A DNA stretch of 64,000 nucleotides from Amycolatopsis eburnea (GTDB taxonomy: Bacteria; Actinomycetota; Actinomycetes; Mycobacteriales; Pseudonocardiaceae): assembly GCF_003937945.1 (NCBI RefSeq), contig NZ_RSEC01000061.1, positions 1 through 64,000 of the forward strand. Reading direction: 5' to 3'. The notes beneath the pieces were generated by a model. That model made no database searches. It saw only the letters and a program-made list of their open reading frames with translations, and was not told where the DNA came from. Below, piece after piece: positions 26,701 through 32,675 of this stretch; the stretch's first letter is position 1, and every line of letters starts with the position of its first letter. The translations under genes were made by a program, and so were the position numbers.

Positions 26701-27072
26701 TACGAGGAGCTCTACGCGGAGATCTTCGCGGAACTGGCGGGCGTCGCGATGCCGCGCCCGTTCGAGCCGCCCGCGGCGCCGCCGGACCTGGACGTCTCGG
26801 AGTACCTGGGCGTGTACGAGCGCGAGTCGATGCGCATCGAAATCCTGACCAGGGAAGGGCAGTTGCGCATCCGCCAGACGGTGACGGGCTCGCTCGCGTC
26901 GCTGATGCCGGACCCGACGACGGAGGACGACCTGGTGCCGGTCGGCCCCGGCCACTTCGCCCACAGCCCGGCGGGCATGCGGGGCTGGGTCTCGGTGACG
27001 TTCTACACGCTGCCGACGGGGGAGCGGTACCTGCACACGGGCGTGCGGGCGACCCCGAAGGCCGCGGGATGA
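23737..27072 (+). CDS. Fusion of S9 prolyl-oligopeptidase-type peptidase and beta-lactamase-family serine hydrolase
   Basis: A 1111-residue two-enzyme protein. Residues 1-390 are a PD40/TolB-like propeller (repeats such as PAFSPDGTRIAFL), and 391-650 are the S9 catalytic domain with S508 (GYSYGGYM), D589 (HGANDDRCP) and H621 (GASHLF). From about 660 comes a penicillin-recognising hydrolase with S715-ISK718, Y807-C-N809 and H955-D-G957, and a C-terminal beta domain. The second half resembles the protein at 16084-17463. No signal peptide is seen. ATG 23737 sits behind AAGGAGA. Combined oligopeptide cleavage and D-residue removal on imported peptides is proposed. As the last gene of the operon, it is followed by a terminator at 27244-27292. 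Confidence 0.92.
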   Translation: MTRRLGTDDLYALEFPEQPALSPDGSRIAYVVRTADRDADEDTRSLWQVATAGGPARRLTRGKADVAPAFSPDGTRIAFLRAQDGPAQLWLLPADGGEPEQVTTLPLGAGTPVWRPDGAEIAFSAPIDLHAEEGEDAGAQGRRAHAPVVADRLDFKADGPGFLRTLRKHVHVLDVATGEVRRVTSGDWHAGDPAWSPDGTRLAFPAARDADGDLTFRSGAYVVEPGNATAEPRLVGSGEGMAGPALWTADGSALLVVGRRDTATGHAGLLRVPLDGGETVDLAASLDRNVMPGGPGYPGALPQLAGSEVLFCVRDRGYTHLYAVDVTGGEPRLVLGGTGNAVAGLSVAGDTAAVVLATTTSYGEIATVGVGGGAATVRTSHGDGELELFTHEEREFTISDGTVVHGWLLRDPARTGPLPLLLDIHGGPHNAWNGAADAVHVYHQQLAARGWAVLLLNPRGSDGYGEAFYTAAVGAWGLADAKDFLEPLDDLVAEGVADARRLAVTGYSYGGYMTCYLTSRDDRFAAAVAGGVVSDPVSMAGTSDAGHFLGVAELGAIPTENRAHYAALSPLAQVEKVRTPTLVVHGANDDRCPAGQAEQWFTALREQGVPTRLVLYPGASHLFILDGRPSHRVDFNRRIVDWVEQHAGEPGKPARVPLDTAHWRRRLAELARKHRVPGATLGIARGDDEAVASFGVLNKATGVEVTDDSVFQIGSISKVWTATVAMQLVDEGLLSLDAPIADVLPELRLADPDVTKKVTLRHLLTHTSGIDGDVFTDTGRGDDCVEKYVEVLDQAAQTHPLGATLSYCNSGFILIGRVIEKLTGKTWDAALRERLFTPLGLTRTGTLPEEALLFRAAMGHVASGEEDPQPAPAWGLPRSAGPAGLITASASDVLTFARMHLAGGVAADGSRVLSAESAAAMTEEQVEMPDKHTLGDSWGLGWIRFGWDGHRVIGHDGNTIGQSAFLRVLPDHGLAVTLLTNGGSAHDLYEELYAEIFAELAGVAMPRPFEPPAAPPDLDVSEYLGVYERESMRIEILTREGQLRIRQTVTGSLASLMPDPTTEDDLVPVGPGHFAHSPAGMRGWVSVTFYTLPTGERYLHTGVRATPKAAG

Positions 27073-27243
27073 GCCCCGTCACGTCGGGACGGCCGGGGGA
27101 ACACCGCGTGGCGTAGGGCGTTGTAAGGGGTGTCGGTACGGAGGAGTCCCCGGGCCTCACCCCTTGCCTTCACGGAAAACCAGTCCGGCTGGAGCCGTGT
27201 TGAGCCTTTCGCCGCGAGGCGACCCCCGTACCGGCCTCGAACT

Positions 27244-27292
27244 CCCGCTTCCGCTCGCAGGTTCCCCCCAGCCTTCGCCGAGCGGAAGCGGG
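27244..27292 (+). terminator. Hairpin with T-rich tail after the peptide operon
   Basis: CCCGCTTCCGCTCG (27244-27257) pairs exactly with CGAGCGGAAGCGGG (27279-27292), followed by ACTTTCTTTTGCC. This looks like an intrinsic terminator for the long plus-strand operon. The stretch 27073-27243 before it has no gene. On the minus strand the same segment reads like a widespread repeat (LPLGEGWGEP when translated), so it may be a repeat used as a terminator. Confidence 0.7.
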
Positions 27293-27313
27293 ACTTTCTT
27301 TTGCCCGGCTTCA

Positions 27314-27402
27314 ACCGCCCCAATGTGGCGTTGGTTGCGTCCAGCGCACCCAATGTGGCGTTCGGTGCGTTGGACGCACCGAACGCCACATTGGGGCGGT
27401 TT
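27314..27402. repeat. Repeat family D, second locus, with two competing left arms
   Basis: Two left arms, both containing CAATGTGGCGTT (from 27320 and from 27351), face one right arm (AACGCCACATTG, ending near 27393). The inner pairing CAATGTGGCGTTCGGTGCGT with 27374-27393 is perfect around TGG. The outer pairing AACCGCCCCAATGTGGCG (27314-27331) with 27385-27402 is also perfect. It lies directly at the 3' end of the minus-strand MFS gene. Confidence 0.85.
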
Positions 27403-27404
27403 GC

Positions 27405-28859
27405 TCAGTGGTGCGCCGCGGCCGCCGGGGTCGAACCCGGCTTCTTCGGGCGGATCAGCCAGGTGCCCGCGAACGCGGCCAGCCCGATGCAGCCCGCCAC
27501 CACGAACGCCGCGTGCAGGCCCGACGCGTCCGGGCTGCCCGCCGTCTGGTCCGCACTGCCCAGGGTCGCCACGCTGACGAACACCGCGGTGCCGAGCGCG
27601 CCCGCCACCTGCTGCAGCGTCGAGAGGATCGCGCTGCCGTGCGAATACAGGTGCTCGGGCAGGACGCCGAGCGATTCGGTGAACAGCGGCGTCATCATCA
27701 GGCCGAGCCCGGCCATCAGCAGCACGTGGATCCCGATCACCGCGATCAGCGGCGAGTCCGGGCCCAGGATCGTGAACAGCCACAGCGAGACGGCCATCGC
27801 CCCGGCGCCGGGGATGACCAGCGGGCGCGCGCCGACCTTGTCGAACAGCGCGCCGACCGGACGGCCGAGCAGGCCCAGCACCAAGCCGCCGGGCAGGACG
27901 GCCAGTCCGCTGACGAACGTGCTCGTGTGCAGCACCGTCTGCAGGTAGAGGGGCAGCATGATGGCCGCCGCGCCGATCAGGCAGACGAACAGCAGCGCGG
28001 TGAGCACCAGCGAGACGACGAAGCTGCGGTGGGTGAACGGCCGCAGGTCCAGCAGCGCGCGGTCGCGGCGCTGCAGCCGCAGCTGGCGCCAGGTGAACAC
28101 CGCCAGCGAGACGACGCCGACGACGATCGGCACCCACGCCGGCACCGGCGGCTCGACCCCGGCCTGTTCGCCGCCGGCGGACAGGCCGTACAGCACGCCG
28201 CCGAACCCGATCGCGGACAGCAGCACCGAGGGCACGTCCAGCGGCACGCGGCGGCGTTCGCTCTCCAGCTTCAGCAGCAGCGCCCCGGCCACCAGCGCGG
28301 CGATCGACAGCGGCAGCACGATCCAGAACATCCAGCGCCAGCCCAGCGACGACAGCACGCCGCCGCCGATGGTCGGCCCGATCGCGGGCGCCACCGCGAT
28401 GACGATCGTGATGGTGCCCATCGTCGCGCCGCGCCGCTCCGGCGGCACGAGCCGCATCACCGACGTCATCAGCAGCGGCAGCATCACGGCCGTACCGCAC
28501 GCCTGCACCACGCGCCCGGTCATCAGCAGCGCGAAGCCGGGCGCGAGCGCGCACAGCAGCGTGCCGAGGCTGAACGCCGACAGCGAGAAGAGGAAGACCT
28601 GCCGCGGCGAGAAGCGCTCCAGCAGGAACCCGGTCGTGGGAATGACGACGGCCATGGTCAGCAGGAACCCGCTGGTCAGCCACTGCACCGTCGTCGTCGG
28701 TACGCGGAGGTCGACGGTCAGGTCGCGCAGCGCGACGCTGAGGATCGTCTCGTTGAGGATCATCACGAACGCGGACAGCACGAGGACCCCGATGAGGAGC
28801 CCCGCCCGCGCCGGAGCGCGGGTCAGGTCGGCGGGCGGACGGGAATCGGTGTCGGTCAT
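27405..28859 (-). CDS. MFS drug exporter, DHA2 (EmrB/QacA) type
   Basis: A 484-residue membrane protein with about 14 hydrophobic segments. Typical signals are motif C-like GPTIGGGVLSSLGWRWMFWI, the first-helix NETILSVALRDL and the loop GRVVQACGTAVMLPLLM. This group exports drugs or toxic metabolites by proton antiport. No regulator is adjacent on the same strand, and the upstream region (28860-29039, 180 bp) holds the promoter and no visible gene. Its 3' end abuts repeat family D. Confidence 0.92.
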   Translation of the reverse strand: MTDTDSRPPADLTRAPARAGLLIGVLVLSAFVMILNETILSVALRDLTVDLRVPTTTVQWLTSGFLLTMAVVIPTTGFLLERFSPRQVFLFSLSAFSLGTLLCALAPGFALLMTGRVVQACGTAVMLPLLMTSVMRLVPPERRGATMGTITIVIAVAPAIGPTIGGGVLSSLGWRWMFWIVLPLSIAALVAGALLLKLESERRRVPLDVPSVLLSAIGFGGVLYGLSAGGEQAGVEPPVPAWVPIVVGVVSLAVFTWRQLRLQRRDRALLDLRPFTHRSFVVSLVLTALLFVCLIGAAAIMLPLYLQTVLHTSTFVSGLAVLPGGLVLGLLGRPVGALFDKVGARPLVIPGAGAMAVSLWLFTILGPDSPLIAVIGIHVLLMAGLGLMMTPLFTESLGVLPEHLYSHGSAILSTLQQVAGALGTAVFVSVATLGSADQTAGSPDASGLHAAFVVAGCIGLAAFAGTWLIRPKKPGSTPAAAAHH

Positions 28860-29039
28860 CGGGGTGGGAGCTCTCCTGGGTCGGCCGGGCCGGCTGTCTC
28901 CTTGCAGTCTGCCCGTGCCCGCACCCCGGTGTCACGGCGATTTCCGCAGTGCAGCGGGTCACACCGCACGATGGAGGAGACCCCCGTGAAGGCCCGCGAA
29001 CGCGTCCGATATGCTTCCGTCAGTACCAAGTTCCGCAAC

Positions 29040-29114
29040 GCGCGATTAGCTCAGCGGGAGAGCGCTTCCCTGACACGGAAGAGGTCACTGGTTCAATCCC
29101 AGTATCGCGCACCA
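29040..29114 (+). tRNA. tRNA-Val (anticodon GAC)
   Basis: The acceptor stem GCGCGAT pairs with ATCGCGC. The anticodon arm CTTCC-CTGACAC-GGAAG shows GAC, and the T arm is CACTGGTTCAATCCCAGT. The CCA end is encoded (29112-29114). The 75-nt gene reads GUC and GUU codons. Confidence 0.95.
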
Positions 29115-29153
29115 CGAACCCACCCCCGGGATTTCGTGGAAGTTGGTACCACC

Positions 29154-29225
29154 GGGCGATTAGCTCAGGGGGAGAGCGCTTCGTTCACACCGAAGAGGTC
29201 ACTGGTTCGATCCCAGTATCGCCCA
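29154..29225 (+). tRNA. tRNA-Val (anticodon CAC)
   Basis: The acceptor stem GGGCGAT pairs with ATCGCCC, the anticodon arm is CTTCG-TTCACAC-CGAAG (CAC), and the T arm CACTGGTTCGATCCCAGT. The CCA end is not encoded (the next bases are CTC). It is 39 bp after the first tRNA-Val and probably co-transcribed. It reads GUG, the main Val codon in such GC-rich DNA together with GUC. Confidence 0.95.
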
Positions 29226-29236
29226 CTCGAGAGCGG

Positions 29237-29271
29237 GAGCCCCTGTTCGCGGAATGCGCGAACAGGGGCTC
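29237..29271 (+). terminator. Intrinsic terminator of the tRNA-Val operon
   Basis: GAGCCCCTGTTCGCG and CGCGAACAGGGGCTC form a perfect 15-bp stem with a 5-nt loop, followed by TCTCGTTCTGTGTCTTG. It starts 12 nt after the second tRNA. After it (29283-29340) lies a run of short GGGGGC/GCCCCC inverted repeats without coding content. Confidence 0.85.
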
Positions 29272-29381
29272 TCTCGTTCTGTGTCTTGTGGGGGCCGAGC
29301 CCCCACGCCCCCGCCGGGGGCGAGCCCCCGGACCCCCAGTGTGGTCGCGTGAGCGGGGCAGTGCCGGTCCACTTCGGACGG

Positions 29382-29978
29382 TCAAAGCAGCTTGCGCTGC
29401 AGCACATCCGCGAGCACCGTGCCGACCACCTTGGTCAGCTCGCGTTCGTCCGGCAGGGTGCCCCGGCGGCTCGCGAACAGCAGGTGGCCACCGCCGATCA
29501 GGGACAGGGCCAGCGAGTCGACGTCGGCGTCCGCGGCGATGCGGCCCTGGGCGCGCTCGGCGGTCAGGTAGTCCGCGAGCATCGTGCGCGCCTCCACCAG
29601 GATGGGCAGGCCGTCACCCGGCCGGCGCAACCGGGTGCGAAGCTCGTCGCGGAAGAAGAGCAGGCTGACGAGCGCCAGCGACACCGGGTCGAACAGCTCG
29701 GTCAGGGTGGCGGTCACGTTGTCCGCGACCGTCCGCGTGCCCGCGGCGGCCCGCAGGAGCGCGGCCTGGTCCCGCAATCGGGTGATGCGCTCGCGGACGA
29801 GTTCCGCCAGGAAGTCGTCGAAGTCCGCGAAGTGTCGGTGCAGCACGCCCTTGGCGACGTCGGCTTCGGTCGTGACCGCGCGGCTCGTGAGCGCCTCCGC
29901 GCCGTCGCGCAGCAGGACGCGCTCGGCGGCGGCGAACAGCTGCCGTCGCACGTCGCGCAAGTGGACCCCGGTCGGCAT
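29382..29978 (-). CDS. TetR-family transcriptional regulator
   Basis: A 198-residue protein. The N-terminal HTH is DVRRQLFAAAERVLLRDGAE followed by ADVAKGVLHRHFADFDDFLA, the usual TetR pattern. The C-terminal part is a variable ligand-binding helical domain. ATG 29978 is preferred because GGAG lies 9-10 nt before it. ATG 29987 is possible. It is divergent from the methyltransferase at 30052, and two GTGGGC/GCCCAC dyads lie over the latter's promoter, so repression of the methyltransferase is likely. Confidence 0.9.
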   Translation of the reverse strand: MPTGVHLRDVRRQLFAAAERVLLRDGAEALTSRAVTTEADVAKGVLHRHFADFDDFLAELVRERITRLRDQAALLRAAAGTRTVADNVTATLTELFDPVSLALVSLLFFRDELRTRLRRPGDGLPILVEARTMLADYLTAERAQGRIAADADVDSLALSLIGGGHLLFASRRGTLPDERELTKVVGTVLADVLQRKLL

Positions 29979-30015
29979 GAACCCCATTCTCCGGTACGCC
30001 GCCGTCGAACGCGCA

Positions 30016-30062
30016 TTGCCCGAGTGGGCGCTTGCCCATTAGAGTGGGCACATGCCCACTCA
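30016..30062 (+). promoter_or_regulatory. Leaderless promoter and TetR-type operator of the methyltransferase gene
   Basis: TTGCCC (30016-30021), 18 bp and TAGAGT (30040-30045) form a promoter whose -10 ends 6 nt before ATG 30052. GAGTGGGCA-CA-TGCCCACTC (30043-30062) is a perfect 9-bp-arm palindrome that includes the start codon. GAGTGGGC-GCTT-GCCC just upstream (30022-30037) is a second partial site. A repressor bound here would cover the -10 and the transcription start. Confidence 0.7.
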
Positions 30063-30813
30063 ACCGCATGAAGCACGCCGGATCGCGGAGTCGTTCGGGA
30101 TCGACGCCGGACGCTACGACCGCGCGCGCCCGCCGTACCCGGAAGAACTCGTGACCGCGGTGCGTGCCGCGAGCCCCGGCCCGGACCTCCTCGACGTCGG
30201 CTGCGGCACCGGGATCGAGGCGCGGCAGCTGGCCGCCGCCGGGTGCCGGGTGCTCGGCGTCGACCCCGACCCGCGGATGGCCGCGTTCGCGCGGGACAAG
30301 GGGACCGACGTCGAAGTCGCGACCTTCGAGGAGTGGGACCCCGCCGGGCGCGCGTTCGACGCGGTCGTCGCGGGGCAGGCCTGGCACTGGGTCGACCCGG
30401 TCGCCGGCCCGGCGAAGGCGGCGCGCGTGCTGCGGCCCGGCGGGCTGCTCGCGGTGTTCGCGCACGTCTTCCAGCCGCCCGCCGCGGTCGCGGACGCGCT
30501 GAAGGCCGCCATGCCCGGCTCGCCGTTCGCGGGGGAGTCGAGGAGCGCCGCCGAGCTGTACGAGGTGATGTTCACCGGGTTCGCCGACGCGGTCCGGGCC
30601 TCGGGTGCCTTCGGCGAGCCGGAACTCCGGCGGTTCACCTGGGAGAAGCGCTACACGCGCGAGGAGTGGCTGGACTTCCTGCCGACGACCGGCGGCCTGA
30701 CGCGGCTGGCGCCGGGCGCGCTGGCGGAGGTGCTGGCCGCCGTCGGCGCGGCGATCGAAAAGCCCTTCGTGCTGCCGTACACGACGCTGGCGGTGTTCGC
30801 GGCAAAGCCTTGA
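30052..30813 (+). CDS. Class I SAM-dependent methyltransferase
   Basis: A 253-residue Rossmann-fold methyltransferase. Motif I is LLDVGCGTGIEARQLAAAG with the acidic residue of motif II in LGVDPDPRM, then VVAGQAWHWVDP and a C-terminal beta extension. The pattern RIAESFGIDAGRYDRARPPYP at the start is typical of the Methyltransf_11 group. The acceptor cannot be told. Expression is probably controlled by the divergent TetR regulator through the palindromes over its promoter. Confidence 0.9.
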   Translation: MPTQPHEARRIAESFGIDAGRYDRARPPYPEELVTAVRAASPGPDLLDVGCGTGIEARQLAAAGCRVLGVDPDPRMAAFARDKGTDVEVATFEEWDPAGRAFDAVVAGQAWHWVDPVAGPAKAARVLRPGGLLAVFAHVFQPPAAVADALKAAMPGSPFAGESRSAAELYEVMFTGFADAVRASGAFGEPELRRFTWEKRYTREEWLDFLPTTGGLTRLAPGALAEVLAAVGAAIEKPFVLPYTTLAVFAAKP

Positions 30814-30830
30814 CAAAAAAAGTTGTCGGT
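30810..30830. promoter_or_regulatory. Promoter -35 and small dyad before the DUF4287 gene
   Basis: TTGACA (30810-30815) overlaps the methyltransferase stop and lies about 17 bp before AGAAGT. TTGACAA and TTGTCGG flank an A run, giving a GACAA/TTGTC inverted repeat over the -35. This could be the promoter and an operator of the small gene at 30875. Confidence 0.4.
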
Positions 30831-30874
30831 GAGAAGTTGGGGACACACAACCCGCACCGACCTCCGGAGTCCCC

Positions 30875-31126
30875 ATGTCCTTCCAGGCCTACCTCGACAA
30901 CGCCGAGAAGCAGACCGGCATCACCCCGCGCGCCTTCCTCGACCTGGCGGCGAGCAAGAACCTCACCAAGCACGGCGAGATCATCACCTGGCTGAAGACG
31001 GACCACGGCCTGGGCCACGGCCACGCCACGGCGATCGCCCGCCTGGTGACGAAGGGACCGGAGTTCGTGGCCGCGCACCACACCGGCGGCGTGCTCCACC
31101 TCGACGGACTGGCCGCCCGGGAGTGA
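30875..31126 (+). CDS. DUF4287 domain protein
   Basis: An 83-residue protein that matches the DUF4287 pattern over its length: SFQAYLDNAEKQTGITPRAF, then HGEIITWLKTDHGLGHGHAT. The function of this family is not known to me. The fold is probably all-helical and cytoplasmic. It starts at ATG 30875 after CCGGAG. It ends 10 bp before the 3' end of the convergent MFS gene. Confidence 0.88.
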   Translation: MSFQAYLDNAEKQTGITPRAFLDLAASKNLTKHGEIITWLKTDHGLGHGHATAIARLVTKGPEFVAAHHTGGVLHLDGLAARE

Positions 31127-31136
31127 CCCCGGGCGG

Positions 31137-32588
31137 TCAGCGGCTCGCCGCGGCGGCCGGTTCGGGACTCGCCGCCACCGCCGCGGGTGCCCGCCGGGGC
31201 AGGAACGCCGCGACCGCCAGCGCGATCAGCGCCGCCGCCGAGCCCATCGCCAGCACCAGCCGGAAACCGTTCTGCGACGGCAGGGTCGCCGGTCCGAAGC
31301 CGATCGTCCACCGCGCGAGGACCAGCCCCGCCGTCGCGCTCGAGACCGACGTGCCGATCGAGCGCATCAGCGTGTTGAGGCTGTTCGCCGCGGCGGTCTC
31401 CGAAACCGGGACCGCGCCCATCACCAGCGCGGGCATCGCGCCGTACGCCAGCCCGATGCCCGCGCCGATGATGCTCGACACGACCACGAGCTGCCAGGTC
31501 GCGCTCATCAGCCCGATGCCCAGCGCGTACCCGGCCGCGACGACGACCGCGCCGAGCATCAGCGTCGTCTTCGGGCCGCGCGTGCGGGAAACGCGTGCCG
31601 AGACCGGGGCCAGCGCCATCATCACCAGCCCCGACGGCGCCATCACCAAGCCCACCACCAGCATCGACTTGCCGAGGCCGTAGCCGGTCGCGGCCGGCAG
31701 CTGCAGGAGCTGGGGCAGGACCAGTGACATCGCGAACATCGCGAAGCCGAACACCGCCGACGCGATGTTCGTCAGCAGCACCTGGCGCCGCGCGGTCGTG
31801 CGCAGGTCCACCAGCGGCCGCGCGGTCCGCAGCTCCCACCGGCCCCACAGCAGCAGGACGACGGCCGCGGCCGCGAACAGGCCCAGCGTCGCCGGGCTGC
31901 CCCAGCCCCAGTCGGCGCCCTTCGAAATCGCGAGCAGCAGGCACACCAGCGCGATCGACAGCCCGGCCGCGCCCGGCACGTCGAACCGGCCGCCGGTGCG
32001 GACCGGGGACTCCGGCACCAGCGCGACGACCAGGCCGGCCACCACCAGTCCCAGCCCGGCCGCGGTCCAGAACAGCACGTGCCAATCGGCGTTTTCCGCC
32101 AGCAGTGCCGCGGCGGGCAGGCCGAGCGCGCCGCCGACGCCGAGGGACGCGCTCATCAGCGCCGTGGCCGAGCCGAGCCGTTCGGCGGGCAGCTCGTCGC
32201 GCATGATGCTGATCCCGAGCGGGATGACGCCGGCCGCGAGGCCCTGCAGCGCCCGGCCGGCGACCATCGGCGCCAGGCTGCCGGACAGCGCGCCGATCGT
32301 CGAACCCGCCACCAGAGCGCCGAGGCTGAGCAGCAGCATCCGCCGCTTGCCGTACATGTCGCCGAGCCTGCCGACCGTCGGCGTCGCCACCGCGCCCGCG
32401 AGCAGGGTGGCCGTGATCGCCCAGGTGGCGTCGGCCGCGGAGGCGTGCAGCAGCCCGGGCAGGGCCGGGATCAGCGGGATGACCAGCGTCTGCATCAGCG
32501 AGACGACGATGCCCGCGAAGGCGAGGACCCCCACGACGAGGTTCGCGCGTGACGGCGCCTCGACGGCGGGGGTGGCGGGGTCGGGCAC
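31137..32588 (-). CDS. MFS exporter (DHA2-like, 14 membrane segments)
   Basis: A 483-residue transporter. The first helix LVVGVLAFAGIVVSLMQTLV, the loop GRLGDMYGKRRMLL (motif A) and GRALQGLAAGVIPLGISIM are clear. It is divergent from the P450 gene with 87 bp between them, a layout seen where an oxidising enzyme and an exporter handle one compound. The start is GTG 32588, preceded by GGAGGA. The cargo is unknown. Confidence 0.92.
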   Translation of the reverse strand: MPDPATPAVEAPSRANLVVGVLAFAGIVVSLMQTLVIPLIPALPGLLHASAADATWAITATLLAGAVATPTVGRLGDMYGKRRMLLLSLGALVAGSTIGALSGSLAPMVAGRALQGLAAGVIPLGISIMRDELPAERLGSATALMSASLGVGGALGLPAAALLAENADWHVLFWTAAGLGLVVAGLVVALVPESPVRTGGRFDVPGAAGLSIALVCLLLAISKGADWGWGSPATLGLFAAAAVVLLLWGRWELRTARPLVDLRTTARRQVLLTNIASAVFGFAMFAMSLVLPQLLQLPAATGYGLGKSMLVVGLVMAPSGLVMMALAPVSARVSRTRGPKTTLMLGAVVVAAGYALGIGLMSATWQLVVVSSIIGAGIGLAYGAMPALVMGAVPVSETAAANSLNTLMRSIGTSVSSATAGLVLARWTIGFGPATLPSQNGFRLVLAMGSAAALIALAVAAFLPRRAPAAVAASPEPAAAASR

Positions 32589-32616
32589 GGGTCCTCCGTC
32601 GGGATGTCCGAATTAA

Positions 32617-32658
32617 ATCAGTCGCTTGACTTAGCGTAGCAGTCTTCGGTTGACTGAT
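32617..32658. promoter_or_regulatory. AGTC/GACT repeats in the MFS/P450 divergent promoter
   Basis: ATCAGTC (32617-32623) and GACTGAT (32652-32658) form an exact 7-bp outer inverted repeat. Inside it are AGTC-gctt-GACT and AGTC-n7-GACT. The arrangement suggests a regulator site controlling both genes. No regulator gene is adjacent. Confidence 0.45.
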
Positions 32659-32675
32659 CACGAACTGGAGGACCG

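Noticed and set aside
23587-27036. Minus-strand open frame of over 1100 codons opposite the S9/hydrolase fusion.
   Set aside because: It is rich in Arg, Ala, Gly and His without any domain, typical of a shadow frame; the plus strand has complete catalytic motifs.
29283-29340. The run of GGGGGC/GCCCCC units as a CRISPR array or G-quadruplex control element.
   Set aside because: Units are too short and irregular with no spacers. It is more likely a GC-rich repeat after the tRNA terminator. No CRISPR array was seen anywhere in the window.
30823-31683. A 286-codon plus-strand frame starting near 30823.
   Set aside because: It is out of frame with the DUF4287 gene and antisense to the MFS gene; composition is Pro/Ser/Arg rich.
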